Below, in pieces: positions 18,469 through 27,996 of a stretch of 64,000 nucleotides of DNA. The position numbers and the translations under genes are program-made. The notes below the pieces were generated by a model. It saw only the letters and a program-made list of their open reading frames with translations. It was not told the DNA's origin and did no database searches. Source of the stretch: Arthrobacter pigmenti (GTDB lineage: Bacteria > Actinomycetota > Actinomycetes > Actinomycetales > Micrococcaceae); assembly GCF_011927905.1 (NCBI RefSeq), contig NZ_JAATJL010000001.1:1922001-1986000 (forward strand), in the 5' to 3' direction. The first letter of the stretch is position 1. The number at the start of each line of letters is the position of its first letter.

Positions 18469-20297
18469 CGCTCACCCTCCCGGTTGCCGCCGTTCCCGTG
18501 GTTATAACCCAGAGACGCATCACCGGCCAGGTCTTCGGCGACGGTGCGCCGCTCGGACAGGGTCGCCGCGAGCGCGCGGAGGTCGGCAGGCAGGGGTTCA
18601 CCGGAGACTATTCCGAGGAGGTCAGTGAAACGCTCACGCTCCGCCGTCAACAGCTTCTCGCAGCGCTTGTGCAGCTGGTCCCGCGCAGTCCTGGTCAGGC
18701 GCCGCACGGCATCCTCACCGAAGATGGCTTCCAGCAGTTTCTGCCCGACGACGGCGGAACCGCCGGCAATCAGCACCTCGCCCCCCGTGAGGCCCGCCGT
18801 GGACGTGAATACCACAATCATGAGCGCCACCGCCACGCCGTTGACCCCGAAAGACAGCATCCGTGCGGCGAACCGCTTGTTCGCTCCCTCGGATCGGACA
18901 AGTTCCAACAGGTCCTTCTGCCAGGCACGGATCTCGCGTGCAACCTTGTCGGTGAAATCCGGTGACATCGACTCCGCGCCGTCCGACAGCAGCGCCCGAC
19001 CGGCAGCTTCGGCCCGCCAGAGACGGTCTGTCTGATCCGCGGCCTTCGCTGCTTCCTCGACGATGACAGTCTGCAGTCCGCTCTCGATGGCCGTCTCGAC
19101 GGAGACCGCCCTCGGCGGCTTGCCGCTCAGGTAACCGCCGATCCGGTCCCGGATCCGTCCCACGCGCGATTCCAGACCGCGCATGAATTCGCCCGTACCC
19201 ACGAAATCCTGCCAGCGGGCCAGCACCTCACCGCGTAACAGAGTGCCGTCCTTCATGGATTCGAGCACTGCCGCGAGGGCGCCGTCGTACGCTTTTCTGG
19301 CGGTTTGCCGCAACCGTACCGCGGCCTCTTCCTGATCATCGAGTGCGCCGGCGAGGCCGTCGACCCGGCGACCAAGCGCCCGCACAGCCCCCTCGAGCGT
19401 CCGACGTGCGATTTCCCTGCGCCCCTCGGCATCAGCGGCAATCGCCTGCAACCACCGCCGCAGCGGGTCGATCGATTCGGCGGGAAGCATTCCGAGCGGA
19501 TCCAGACGCTCCTCCAAGATCACGAAGATCGGCGCATGGCCAAGCTGCTCGGCCGCCAGCAGTGTATGGAGGTCCTCACGCACCTCCTCCTCGACGCCGT
19601 GCGGCACCCGGTCCAGTACGACGGCGAGCAGGATGTCCCGTTGCGATGCCTCCCGCAGCAGCTCCCACGGAACGGCGTCGGCGTAGCGGTTGGCTGTGGT
19701 CACAAACAGCCACAGATCCGCAGCGGCGAGCAACTGGGATGCGAGGCGCCGGTTCTCATCCGCGATCGAGTCAATGTCCGGCGCATCGAGCAGGGCAAGG
19801 CCCAGCGGAACCATCGCGTCTGGCTGGAGCCGCAGTTGGGCCGCGCTTCCGGCGTCGTGATCCGTGCCCACGCGGGAGGCCGGAACCGGGTCCGCCTCAG
19901 GATGAACGACGACGGCACGTTGCCTGGACAGCGTCGGCAGCACCCGGTCATCAGCGAACCAGTGTCCTTCGGCGGGATGGTGAAGGAGGATGGGCTGCCG
20001 CGTGGTGGGCCGGATTGCCCCGGAGCGGGTGACTGGGTGGCCAACCAGGGCGTTCACGAGTGTTGACTTGCCGGCACCCGTGGAGCCACCGACCACCGCG
20101 AGCAGGGGCGCATCAAGGCTCTGCACGCGGGGCAGTATGTAGTCATCCAACTGCGCCACGGCGGCAGCGGTCTCCCGCCGGGCACCAGCGGAGCCGGGAA
20201 ATTGAAGTGGAAAGGTGACGCTGTCCAGGATTTCCCGGAGGCGACCGAGCAGGACGGGAAGCCCCGCGGCATCGGATTCCGGCGGCGAGACAGTCAT
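18465..20297 (-). CDS. Dynamin-like GTPase with C-terminal membrane segments
   Basis: 610 aa. The P-loop is VVGGSTGAGKSTLVNALVG with a switch I Thr in IRPTTRQP; G3 is LLDAPDIDS; G4 is replaced by VLDRVP, a weak guanine-specificity site. A long helical region and a hydrophobic pair near residues 470-510 (VNGVAVALMIVVFTSTAGL and a Gly-rich second segment) follow. It precedes and overlaps the second GTPase gene. The first nine codons and the whole upstream region lie in the first unit of a 192-bp tandem duplication, so a fossil copy of its start is present about 190 bp upstream. Confidence 0.8.
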   Translation of the reverse strand: MTVSPPESDAAGLPVLLGRLREILDSVTFPLQFPGSAGARRETAAAVAQLDDYILPRVQSLDAPLLAVVGGSTGAGKSTLVNALVGHPVTRSGAIRPTTRQPILLHHPAEGHWFADDRVLPTLSRQRAVVVHPEADPVPASRVGTDHDAGSAAQLRLQPDAMVPLGLALLDAPDIDSIADENRRLASQLLAAADLWLFVTTANRYADAVPWELLREASQRDILLAVVLDRVPHGVEEEVREDLHTLLAAEQLGHAPIFVILEERLDPLGMLPAESIDPLRRWLQAIAADAEGRREIARRTLEGAVRALGRRVDGLAGALDDQEEAAVRLRQTARKAYDGALAAVLESMKDGTLLRGEVLARWQDFVGTGEFMRGLESRVGRIRDRIGGYLSGKPPRAVSVETAIESGLQTVIVEEAAKAADQTDRLWRAEAAGRALLSDGAESMSPDFTDKVAREIRAWQKDLLELVRSEGANKRFAARMLSFGVNGVAVALMIVVFTSTAGLTGGEVLIAGGSAVVGQKLLEAIFGEDAVRRLTRTARDQLHKRCEKLLTAERERFTDLLGIVSGEPLPADLRALAATLSERRTVAEDLAGDASLGYNHGNGGNREGER

Positions 20298-20655
20298 GAT
20301 CCCATCATGCCAGCAACTGAAGCGTTGTCCCCTGGAGCCGGCGCCTCGGGCATGTGGGAGATGAGGCCGGGCGAAAGGCGATTTAGACGGGCGTCACTCG
20401 GACGCCCTCATGAGCCCGCTCTGGGGTTTTCGCCAATCACCGTTCGTGCTGTAGCCGTTAACTTCGGAATCCGGCGGCGAGACAGTCATGGTCCCATCAT
20501 GCCAGCAACTGAAGCGTTGTCCCCTGGAGCCGGCGCCTCGGGTATGTGGGAGATGAGGCCGGGCGAAAGGCGATTTAGACGGGCGTCACTCGGACGCCCT
20601 CATGAGCCCGCTCTAGGGTTTTCGCCAATCACCGTTCGTGCTGTAGCCGTTAACT
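20272..20655. repeat. 192-bp tandem duplication spanning GTPase start and ridA end
   Basis: Unit 1 is 20272-20463 and unit 2 is 20464-20655; they abut exactly and differ at only a few positions (for example T/A at 20277/20469, A/G in the CATGATCC/CATGGTCC stretch, GGCATG/GGTATG, TGGGG/TAGGG). Each unit contains the first codons of the GTPase gene, its upstream sequence, and the last codons of the ridA gene in reverse order along the minus strand. Only unit 1 keeps the intact GTPase start and only unit 2 keeps the ridA 3' end. The 302-bp gap 20298-20599 therefore holds duplicated sequence and no gene of its own. Confidence 0.95.
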
Positions 20656-21061
20656 GTATTTCGACCGGTGATCCACCGGGCAAGGAAGAAACGCCAATAG
20701 CCACTCGCGCTCCAAGTATTTGCGAGCCCAGACGGTCTCGAAGATACTCCGAAGCAGCGTCCGCAACTTGAGAATGTGATTCGAAACCTTCAACGCAGGC
20801 AAGATATACCGTCGTCTGGACCACGCGAAGGATTGTCCTACGGCCTTCCGGCGACGCTTCGATCGCGTCCACGGCATTCTTCGAGGCGATTCGAGCCGCT
20901 GCCTTGGCCTCTTCCATGTCTACTCCGCCGCCAATTAGACCTTTGTACTGAAGAACTCCACTTTCTCTGGCGGTCATACCAGCAGAGTAAACCAGATCTG
21001 CATGACTACTGGAGGGCTCGTAGAGTCCCTGGGCGGGCGGCGGGACCATGGGATCATTCAT
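20600..21061 (-). CDS. RidA-family (YjgF) protein
   Basis: 153 aa. DLVYSAGMTARESGVLQYKGLIGGGVDMEEAKAAAR followed by LRVVQTTVYLACVEGFESHSQVADAASEYL is the RidA/YjgF trimer fold. RidA hydrolyses reactive imines and enamines released by PLP- and FAD-dependent amino acid enzymes. Here it is the last gene of a D-amino acid operon that contains both kinds of enzyme, which fits that role. The canonical RidA Arg that binds the carboxylate is not obvious in GARVAIGVSSLPGGSPVEIQLTA, where Arg-Val is displaced, so it may belong to a Rid subfamily with another role. AAGGAT precedes the ATG. Confidence 0.8.
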   Translation of the reverse strand: MNDPMVPPPAQGLYEPSSSHADLVYSAGMTARESGVLQYKGLIGGGVDMEEAKAAARIASKNAVDAIEASPEGRRTILRVVQTTVYLACVEGFESHSQVADAASEYLRDRLGSQILGARVAIGVSSLPGGSPVEIQLTATARTVIGENPRAGS

Positions 21062-21085
21062 TTCACAAAATCCTTTTCGGTTAGT

Positions 21086-22066
21086 TCAGACTGGACCAAT
21101 TTGCTCCGGCGCGATGAACTCCTCGGGAGGGCTTTCAGGAGCTCCCCTGCCGGTGCGGTCCACAATCAGTTGATAGTGCTCAGGTCGGCGGTGCTCGTCA
21201 AAATTAAAAATGTGTTCTTTGAGATAGTCACCAAGACTCAGATCGATCACAGCGTTGATTACCTCGTCCTCTTGCGTATGCGCCTTGGCTACAACTTCTC
21301 CAGTTGGCGCTACTATGGCAGATCCACCAATCAGACGGTATCCATCCTCAGAACCGCTCTTAGCTGCCGCAGCGACCCATACTGAATTCTGATAGGCGCC
21401 AGCTTGAATGGAAAGCAGGTTGTGAAACATTTTAAGATGGGGTTCCTCGACCGCATTTTGGTTCATTGCAGGGGTGTTGTAGCCGAAAAGAATCAGGTCG
21501 GCACTCTGTAGAGCCATGACGCGATAGGTTTCCGCCCAACGACGATCGTTGCACAAGCCCATTCCTATCTTTGCACCCATTAGCTCCGAAACACCGAACC
21601 CGAGGTCACCGACCTGAAAGTACCGCTTCTCTAAATGTTGAAATTCTCGGTCCTGCCGATACTCACTGTGTCCGGGGAGGTGGATCTTTCTGTATTTGCC
21701 AATGATCGAACCAGCCTTGTTGACGATGATGGAAGAGTTGAATCGCCTCCCCTCGGCGGTCAGCTCGGCATAACCGAGGTAAAATCCAATGCCATGCTTG
21801 CGAGCGGCCTCGAACAGCGGGGCCACCCTTTCGTTGGGCATCTCGCTTTCGAAATACTTATCCATCTCAGCTATTTCCGGAACCCAGTATCTGGGAAAAA
21901 ATGTTGTAAGGGCTAGTTCCGGGTAAAGCACAAAATCGCAGCTACGGGCCTTCGCCTCTTCCATCATTTCGATAAGCCTGCTAACCACCGTGTCCTTCTC
22001 ATCAGCGAGGTTAACTGGTCCCATCTGCGCGACCGCCAGATTGATCGATCTATTTGGGCGTATCAT
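21086..22066 (-). CDS. N-carbamoyl-D-amino acid hydrolase (D-carbamoylase)
   Basis: 326 aa from ATG 22066, which has AAAGGAAC in front; a 40-codon upstream extension overlaps the next gene. The nitrilase-fold catalytic triad is Glu50 (YPELALTTFFPR), Lys127 (KYRKIHLPGH) and Cys172 (GLCNDRRWAET), spaced as in Agrobacterium D-carbamoylase. ELALTTFFPR, FQHLEKRYF, FGYNTPAMN and LKEHIFNF further match that enzyme closely. It converts N-carbamoyl-D-amino acids to D-amino acids, CO2 and ammonia. No hydantoinase lies in the window, so carbamoyl compounds must come from elsewhere or be imported by the operon's permease. Confidence 0.9.
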   Translation of the reverse strand: MIRPNRSINLAVAQMGPVNLADEKDTVVSRLIEMMEEAKARSCDFVLYPELALTTFFPRYWVPEIAEMDKYFESEMPNERVAPLFEAARKHGIGFYLGYAELTAEGRRFNSSIIVNKAGSIIGKYRKIHLPGHSEYRQDREFQHLEKRYFQVGDLGFGVSELMGAKIGMGLCNDRRWAETYRVMALQSADLILFGYNTPAMNQNAVEEPHLKMFHNLLSIQAGAYQNSVWVAAAAKSGSEDGYRLIGGSAIVAPTGEVVAKAHTQEDEVINAVIDLSLGDYLKEHIFNFDEHRRPEHYQLIVDRTGRGAPESPPEEFIAPEQIGPV

Positions 22067-22089
22067 TCTTGTTCCTTTCCCACCAGGTG

Positions 22090-23367
22090 CTAAAAAAACA
22101 ACTGCACAAGGTCGACAACTTCCGGGTCGCCCTGATCTGCGTCGTCGATTACTGGCACCAGGCGCCACTTGTCGAACGCCGTACAAGGATGCGAAAGCCC
22201 GAGTCTGACCACCGAACCGATGGGAAGGCTCTCGCCTTTCATGAATCCGTGCTGGTCATTCAATTTCAGGATTTGGTTGGATGAGATGTCCGCAACTGGT
22301 CCCTCACGGTGCTTATTCAGCAGGACTTGCGGATTCGGCATATCGAAGTCATGAGGCAAATCCCGTTTGCCGGCATCGAAAATGCATAGATCCTTCTCCG
22401 GGTTGGACAGAATCCGTGTCCAACCGTGTATCGCTGCTTTGAGAGTCTGGGTAGCGCCGGGTTGCTCGAGAGGAGAGATCTCGGCATAGTGTCCGCTGTC
22501 GTGTGTGAGATAGGCGCCAGAGCGCAGCAGTACTGTCGTTGGTGTGCCGAAGTCCCCCGATGGATCGGCCTCCGGCGCGCAATGCGCAGCGACGAGATCG
22601 AAGAATGCGCTGCCTCCGACGGTGAGAAGCGCGGAAGACCGGTATAAGCCTTCCTCGTTCAGACGTCTGTGCAAGCCGCAAAGTGCCTCCAGGTAGGCGC
22701 TGACCCGAGCCAAGCCGGCCGGGGTGCGATCACGGGACAGAACGCCTTCGTAGCCGCCCACTCCGGCTAATTGCAGCCCGGGAGCTTTATCGATTGCAAG
22801 CGCCAGTTCATAGGCCGCTGCTGTTGTGCGCGCTCCGGTTCGGCCTTCCGAGGCGCCTAGCTCGACGATGACATTCAGCGGGCGATCAGTGTGCGCGGCG
22901 CTGAAGACCGTCGACATCAGTTCGAGCTGCTCTATCTGATCGGCCCAGCAGTAAAAGTCAAAGCTGGCATCGCGGAGGAACTCACCGGCTACCCACTCCA
23001 GGCCGACTGGATCGATGAGCTGGTTGGCCATCAAAATGCGGTTGATCCCGACGGATCGGGCAAATTGCACCTGCCAGATGGTTGCCAGGGTAATGCCCCA
23101 AGCGCCGGCCTTCAGCTGTTCCTTCCACAGTTGCGGAGCCATAGTGGTCTTTCCGTGCGGTGCAAGCTGCACCCCTGACTCCTTGCACCAAAACATCATC
23201 GACTTAAGATTGTGGTCAAGTGCCTTCCGGTCAAGCGTCAATACTGGGGTTTGAAAACTTGACAGTCTAGGGCGGGTCTTCAGGAATTCCTCTGCTGTCA
23301 TGTCCCAGGCCTGGGGCGGGAAGGACTTGAATGCCGGCCCAAGCAGAATATTGTTTTGATCATTCAC
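22090..23367 (-). CDS. DSD1-like PLP-dependent D-amino acid deaminase/aldolase
   Basis: 425 aa. The alanine-racemase-type N-terminal barrel carries the PLP lysine Lys73 in LAPHGKTTMAP. The C-terminal domain holds SHPCTAFDKWR, in which His and Cys bind the metal in eukaryotic-type D-serine dehydratase. The family covers D-serine dehydratase, D-threonine aldolase and related deaminases that use PLP plus a divalent metal. It probably removes amino groups from beta-hydroxy D-amino acids that DadA handles poorly. Operon with dadA, a permease, D-aminoacylase, D-carbamoylase and ridA, about 25-30 nt between neighbours. Confidence 0.85.
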   Translation of the reverse strand: MNDQNNILLGPAFKSFPPQAWDMTAEEFLKTRPRLSSFQTPVLTLDRKALDHNLKSMMFWCKESGVQLAPHGKTTMAPQLWKEQLKAGAWGITLATIWQVQFARSVGINRILMANQLIDPVGLEWVAGEFLRDASFDFYCWADQIEQLELMSTVFSAAHTDRPLNVIVELGASEGRTGARTTAAAYELALAIDKAPGLQLAGVGGYEGVLSRDRTPAGLARVSAYLEALCGLHRRLNEEGLYRSSALLTVGGSAFFDLVAAHCAPEADPSGDFGTPTTVLLRSGAYLTHDSGHYAEISPLEQPGATQTLKAAIHGWTRILSNPEKDLCIFDAGKRDLPHDFDMPNPQVLLNKHREGPVADISSNQILKLNDQHGFMKGESLPIGSVVRLGLSHPCTAFDKWRLVPVIDDADQGDPEVVDLVQLFF

Positions 23368-23395
23368 TGGATGTTTCCTTCGGCGTTGCTGGGGG

Positions 23396-24994
23396 TCATG
23401 TCGAGGTCGAGAGCACTTGGCCAGCCCCCGCAGACATCGACGTGTAATCCCTAAGCGCGAATCGCCCTCCCACGAGAACGTGGGCGACCCCTTCGCTCAG
23501 TTGCCACGGTTGGTCATAGGTCGACTTGTCGACGATCGATGTCGGGTCGAAAACGGTGAGGTCTGCGACAAGCCCGACGCTGATGCGCCCGCGATCGTGA
23601 AGACCCCCGCGGGATGCCGGAAGCGACGTCATTTTGCGCACCGCCTCTTCTAGAGACAGCACGCCTCGTTCTCGTACGTAGTGACCCAGGACTCTCGTGA
23701 AGGTGCCGAAGCTGCGCGGATGAGGTTTCCCGTCGCCGTCCGGCGTCATGATCCAGCCGTCGCTGGCTACCGACACGTGGGGGTCGCGCAGCGCGGCCTC
23801 CACATCAGAATCGGCCATCGCATGGTTGATGATCGCGACTGCGGCGTCATGGTCAGCCAGTACGTTTATGGCCGCCTCATGCGCGCTGGTGTCATATCGA
23901 CCTGCGATTTCAGTTAGCGAGTGCCCAATCCACTCAGAGTATTTCCCCGGTGGCAGGTCGGCTAGAACAATCCCGGCCGGGTCGATTTCACCGTCAAACC
24001 TTATTGCGAGTTCGGCGCTAATCCGTTGCCGCTGGTCCTGGTTCGCAAGACGCTGCAGCAAGCCGTGGCTGCCCCCGTCGAGGGCCCATCCCGGTAGGCG
24101 CGAGCTGAGCGACGTGCTGGATGCTGTGTAAGGGTAGACGTCGGCCGTAACATCGATGCCGTCTGCGCGGGCATCAGACATCATCTGCAGCGCCTCTTCG
24201 ACCTTGCCGTGATTGCGTGGACCCATGGCTTTGATGTGGGAAACCTCGAGCCGGACTCCGGTCAATCGCGCGACAGCAATAGCCTCCGCCACGGACTCAA
24301 GCAGGCTGTCGGTTTCATTTCGCATGTGGGTTGAGTACAGCAACCCGCATTCTGCCGCAACGCGCGCAAGAGCTTCGACTTCGGCGGTGGCCGCGAACGA
24401 ACCGGGAGCGTAAATCAGTCCAGTTGAGAAACCGTGAACGCCCGCTCCAGCAGCTTGGCGCAGCAAATCGCACATCCGCTCCAACTCCTCCGGGTTAGGG
24501 GCGCGATCAGCATTTAACTTCGCTGCGATTCTCAGTGCTCCGTGTCCAACTTGGAGGGCCGCATTGACTGCTGGACTGCTGCGCTGCAGGACCTCCGTGA
24601 AGCCGGCGGCATCAGTCCATGACCAGTCGAGCTCGGGCCGTAAAAATGAGGTGGCAGCCTGAATAGCGGCTAGATCGCTCACTGGAAACGGCGACGTTCC
24701 GCAGTTACCTGTCAGCAGTGTCGTTACCCCCTGCGTGAGCTGGGTAATTGCCTCCGGACTGGAAGCAAGAGAAAAGTCTGCATGTGAGTGCAGATCAATG
24801 AAGCCTGGACAGAGAACCTGTCCCTGCACGTCAATGGTCTCAGCTCCCGTCAGGGCAGCAGATCCACCAATCTGAGGATGAATTTCCGCGATCAGTCCAT
24901 TTCGGATGCCGACAGATCCGGCCATGGGCGCCCCACCCGTGCCGTCGAGGATATGCGCATTATTGATTGCAATGTCGAAGCGGGTCTCGGACAT
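23396..24994 (-). CDS. N-acyl-D-amino acid deacylase (D-aminoacylase)
   Basis: 532 aa amidohydrolase. The N-terminal beta-sandwich precedes CPGFIDLHSHADFSLASSP with metal ligands His69 and His71, then GNCGTSPFPVSD with Cys98, the Cys that ligands zinc in D-aminoacylases. Further ligands are His in STHMRNE and in LEVSHIKAMG, and the catalytic Asp in SVASDGWIMTPDG. It releases D-amino acids from N-acyl-D-amino acids. Coupled to the permease (9-nt gap) and DSD1-like genes in the operon. Confidence 0.9.
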   Translation of the reverse strand: MSETRFDIAINNAHILDGTGGAPMAGSVGIRNGLIAEIHPQIGGSAALTGAETIDVQGQVLCPGFIDLHSHADFSLASSPEAITQLTQGVTTLLTGNCGTSPFPVSDLAAIQAATSFLRPELDWSWTDAAGFTEVLQRSSPAVNAALQVGHGALRIAAKLNADRAPNPEELERMCDLLRQAAGAGVHGFSTGLIYAPGSFAATAEVEALARVAAECGLLYSTHMRNETDSLLESVAEAIAVARLTGVRLEVSHIKAMGPRNHGKVEEALQMMSDARADGIDVTADVYPYTASSTSLSSRLPGWALDGGSHGLLQRLANQDQRQRISAELAIRFDGEIDPAGIVLADLPPGKYSEWIGHSLTEIAGRYDTSAHEAAINVLADHDAAVAIINHAMADSDVEAALRDPHVSVASDGWIMTPDGDGKPHPRSFGTFTRVLGHYVRERGVLSLEEAVRKMTSLPASRGGLHDRGRISVGLVADLTVFDPTSIVDKSTYDQPWQLSEGVAHVLVGGRFALRDYTSMSAGAGQVLSTST

Positions 24995-25003
24995 TGTTGC
25001 CTC

Positions 25004-26443
25004 CTATCGCGTTTGGAAGAACAGGATGGCGCCGTACATGATGCATGCAGGCACTAGCAACATCCATCCGGTGATCAGCATGTTCTTGAGGTTTGTAGAC
25101 CGGGCTAGGCCCATCACTCCGATCATGTTGGCGTTGGGAAAGGGCCCGTAGGTATCGGCTTTTGAGGCGAACAGCAAAATCACGACCCATGAGGCTGCGG
25201 TAATACCGAGGGTTGCGCCGATGCCGCCGAAGACTTCGTCCAGCAGTACAACCTGCGCCGCCGTCGCACCCGGCACACCGACCCAGCCCAGCAGGGCAAT
25301 AAGAATGGCAAAGACGAATGGGGAACTATTGGACAAGGCGCCGCCGTAGTTCTCCAGGATGACGTCAAATGGTGCAAGTAGATCGATCACCAGGAACAGG
25401 GCAGCGAGTAACCAGAACAGCATGAAGATGCTGATCAATTTGGTTGCTCCGCGGTACATGAAATTTACAGTGTCAGCGATCGAGAGACGGGCTGCAATAG
25501 CAGTCACGATTCCGATAGTGGGCAATGCCAGCAAAGGAAAGCTCGTTCCGGCAGCAGTCAGCACAGCGTAGCCAACACTTACCAGTAGCACGAGCGCGAA
25601 TACGATGGTTGTTCGTCCTGCATGGGCCGGAAGCACGACTTCTTCGCCGCCGAACTCGTCAGCATCATAGTAGTCGTCCTTATTCGCAGTGCGATTTTGG
25701 ATCCAGCGCACGATGAACGGGCCAAGGGCCAGGGAAAGCAGCGCGAGCGGGCCGCCTCCGAACAACACGTACTGAAGGTAAGTCACATCTGCGGCTCCCA
25801 TGATGACTACGTTTGAACCCGCGAAAGGAGCCATAGCCAGGCCGGCACCGCCACCGATAAAGAGCATGGAAGCCGTCGCCGACTTGGTGAATCCGAGCCG
25901 GGCGGTAATCGGCAGCAAGATGGGTGCGGCGATGGCGATCGCACCGGCGAGAGTGCCGAGGCTTGCAACCAGGATTCCGCACGCGAGCATGACTCCGAAG
26001 GTAACGGCCATCATGTTGCGTTCACCGACGGCGCGCATCACGCCTTTTACGATCGTGCTCGCAACTCCAGTTTCTTTGAGTATTTCGCCGACGCCGGCAC
26101 CGAGCATGATGATCAAGCCGATGGTGGTGATGAATTCGCCGAGGGAATCGCCCAGCAGGGCACCCACTTCGACGGGAGCGGGCTGCAGGATCAGCAGACC
26201 CGAGAGAAGCGCGATGACCGTGGCCACAACGATGTCCATACTCAGCAATGCCAGAACCGCGTACAGCGCGATGGGGAGTAGCCCCCATAGCGACGGTGTG
26301 GAGGTTGTGAATCCAACGATCAGGGCAGTGATAAGCCCGACCGCTGACAAGATCGCAAGTAGCCGGTTGCGGCCCGGCGAAAGCTTCACTTCATAGGCAT
26401 TTCCCTCCTGCAGTTTGTTGGTGGTCGATTCATCGTGAAGCAT
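25004..26443 (-). CDS. GntP/NhaC-like permease, probable D-amino acid derivative importer
   Basis: 479 aa from ATG 26443 with AGAGG in front; the upstream extension is hydrophilic and lacks family similarity. About 12 hydrophobic segments. The first pair starts LLAILSAVGLITALIVGF; two re-entrant-type stretches (GIIILGAGVGEILKETG-like near residue 130 and GGGAGLAMAPFAGSNVVIMG near residue 210) and the Asp-containing SKADTYGPFPNAN near the end are typical of the ion-transporter superfamily that includes GntP, NhaC and ArsB. The substrate is not visible. Position inside the D-amino acid operon suggests N-acyl- or N-carbamoyl-D-amino acids. Confidence 0.72.
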   Translation of the reverse strand: MLHDESTTNKLQEGNAYEVKLSPGRNRLLAILSAVGLITALIVGFTTSTPSLWGLLPIALYAVLALLSMDIVVATVIALLSGLLILQPAPVEVGALLGDSLGEFITTIGLIIMLGAGVGEILKETGVASTIVKGVMRAVGERNMMAVTFGVMLACGILVASLGTLAGAIAIAAPILLPITARLGFTKSATASMLFIGGGAGLAMAPFAGSNVVIMGAADVTYLQYVLFGGGPLALLSLALGPFIVRWIQNRTANKDDYYDADEFGGEEVVLPAHAGRTTIVFALVLLVSVGYAVLTAAGTSFPLLALPTIGIVTAIAARLSIADTVNFMYRGATKLISIFMLFWLLAALFLVIDLLAPFDVILENYGGALSNSSPFVFAILIALLGWVGVPGATAAQVVLLDEVFGGIGATLGITAASWVVILLFASKADTYGPFPNANMIGVMGLARSTNLKNMLITGWMLLVPACIMYGAILFFQTR

Positions 26444-26477
26444 GGCGGCCTCTTTCGTATTGGGAATGAGCAAGTAG

Positions 26478-27761
26478 TTAGTGCAGATTTGAGGTGAAAC
26501 GTCTGTGTCTGCCGAAACGATCTGGTGAGAATGCGGCTTCATGCAGGCTCGGTGCTGCCTCGAGGATCCCCTGGGCGATAAGTTCACCGGTTACTGGAGC
26601 GAGCACGAGCCCCCACATTCCGTGGCCCGCGGCCACGACGAGATTTGGTCGCGTGGTGCTGCGGCCCAGAGATGGAACTCCATCGGCCGTGCAGGGTCGC
26701 TGGCCGGCCCATGTCTGCAGAGTCCTTCGGAATTTCAGTTCCGGCAGGCCCCGGTGGCCAGCGTCGCGGATCGCTTGAATCCGGCGCGCGCTCATAGCCT
26801 CCGGATCGCTGCCGAGTTCCAAGGTTCCGCAGAGTCGAAGGCGGTCCGAGTACGGAGTTGCGACGACCTTCAACTCTTTAAACGAGAGAGGAATTTGCGG
26901 GCTCGGACCATCCGGTGCCAGGTCGACGACGTAGCCCTTCGCGCCGGCCATTGGCATTCTGATTCCGACTCCCCTGCACAGCTTCTCGGATCCCAGCCCC
27001 GCCGCTACAACGTATGTGTCAGCGGTGAATCGTCCGTTGTTGGTGTCTGCCGCAGCTATACGTCCGCCGGCAAGTGGAAGCTGGTGGACCTGTGTGTTCC
27101 AGAAAACTCGGGCACCGAACTGTTCTGCTGCTTCCAACGTGGCTCGAACGAAGTCTTGGCTTCCGCATTGAGCCTCCTGGGGCCTGTAAATGGCTCCGGC
27201 CACTTCACCAAGCATCGGTTCGAGCTTGCGTGCTTGCACAGCAGAAAGAATTTCTTCGGTTGCAGGGCTGGCTGGTCGGGAGCGCAGTACGCCAGTGGTT
27301 TGGTGAAAATGCTTCTCCGTGAGAAAGACATCCAGGGATCCGCTCTTGCGAAAGCCGGTGGGCAAGCCTGCCATGGCGTACTCTTCGTGCAGCTGCAGAC
27401 TACGTGTCGCCAGTTCCCTCATCCGAGCAGTCAGCGCCTGGACGCGCCGCGGACTAGCCGAGGCAACCAAGCGCGCGAACCACGGGACAAGCCGGGGTGT
27501 CGGGCGCACGTAGAACGGACTGCCAGGCGAAAACATGTAACGTATCCCAGCCGCGACGTTCGCTGGCGTGGCCAGCGGCTCTACGTGACTCGGAGCGAGC
27601 AGCCCCGCGTTGGCGTACGAACATCCGTTGCCGATGTTTTTTCCCCCGTCGAGCACGATGACTGAAGCGCCACGCTTTGAGAGCTCATAGGCGATGCTGG
27701 CACCGACTGCCCCAGCCCCGATGATGACGACGTCGGCGCTGTTGCCGGCGCATGTGTTCAT
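26478..27761 (-). CDS. dadA: D-amino acid dehydrogenase-type FAD oxidoreductase
   Basis: 427 aa from ATG 27761, chosen because GAGGAA lies 6 nt before it; an ATG 24 nt upstream has no ribosome site. FAD-binding motif VVIIGAGAVGASIAYELSKRGASVIVLDGG; the DAO-type C-terminus contains AGQRPCTADGVPSLGRS and AAGHGMWGLVLAPVTGELIA. It oxidises D-amino acids to keto acids via an imine. It is the first gene of the six-gene operon, so its product would feed on D-amino acids freed by the deacylase and carbamoylase. Confidence 0.85.
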   Translation of the reverse strand: MNTCAGNSADVVIIGAGAVGASIAYELSKRGASVIVLDGGKNIGNGCSYANAGLLAPSHVEPLATPANVAAGIRYMFSPGSPFYVRPTPRLVPWFARLVASASPRRVQALTARMRELATRSLQLHEEYAMAGLPTGFRKSGSLDVFLTEKHFHQTTGVLRSRPASPATEEILSAVQARKLEPMLGEVAGAIYRPQEAQCGSQDFVRATLEAAEQFGARVFWNTQVHQLPLAGGRIAAADTNNGRFTADTYVVAAGLGSEKLCRGVGIRMPMAGAKGYVVDLAPDGPSPQIPLSFKELKVVATPYSDRLRLCGTLELGSDPEAMSARRIQAIRDAGHRGLPELKFRRTLQTWAGQRPCTADGVPSLGRSTTRPNLVVAAGHGMWGLVLAPVTGELIAQGILEAAPSLHEAAFSPDRFGRHRRFTSNLH

Positions 27762-27800
27762 TACATTCCTCGTTCCGTGCGACATGACTGAAAGCGCTTC

Positions 27801-27820
27801 GAGTTGATGTGTTCCAACTC
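27801..27820. promoter_or_regulatory. Inverted repeat in dadA/regulator divergent region
   Basis: GAGTTG at 27801-27806 and CAACTC at 27815-27820 form a 6+8+6 dyad within the 235-bp gap between dadA and the divergent regulator. An 8-bp AAGCGCTT palindrome sits at 27792-27799. Either could be the operator; no TATA-like -10 is unambiguous. Confidence 0.4.
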
Positions 27821-27996
27821 ACACTCCGACGTTAGATCGATCGGACGCTCGCACAGATCCGCCTTGAAGGATGATTTTTGCTGCCATCCTGGCCAGATCG
27901 GCCTTAATGTACGCTGAGTGCGCGATAGTAGAGCCCGGTAATCACGAGCTTGACTGTTTCAGCGGACGTGAACAATGACGTCGAGAGAGGACGGGC

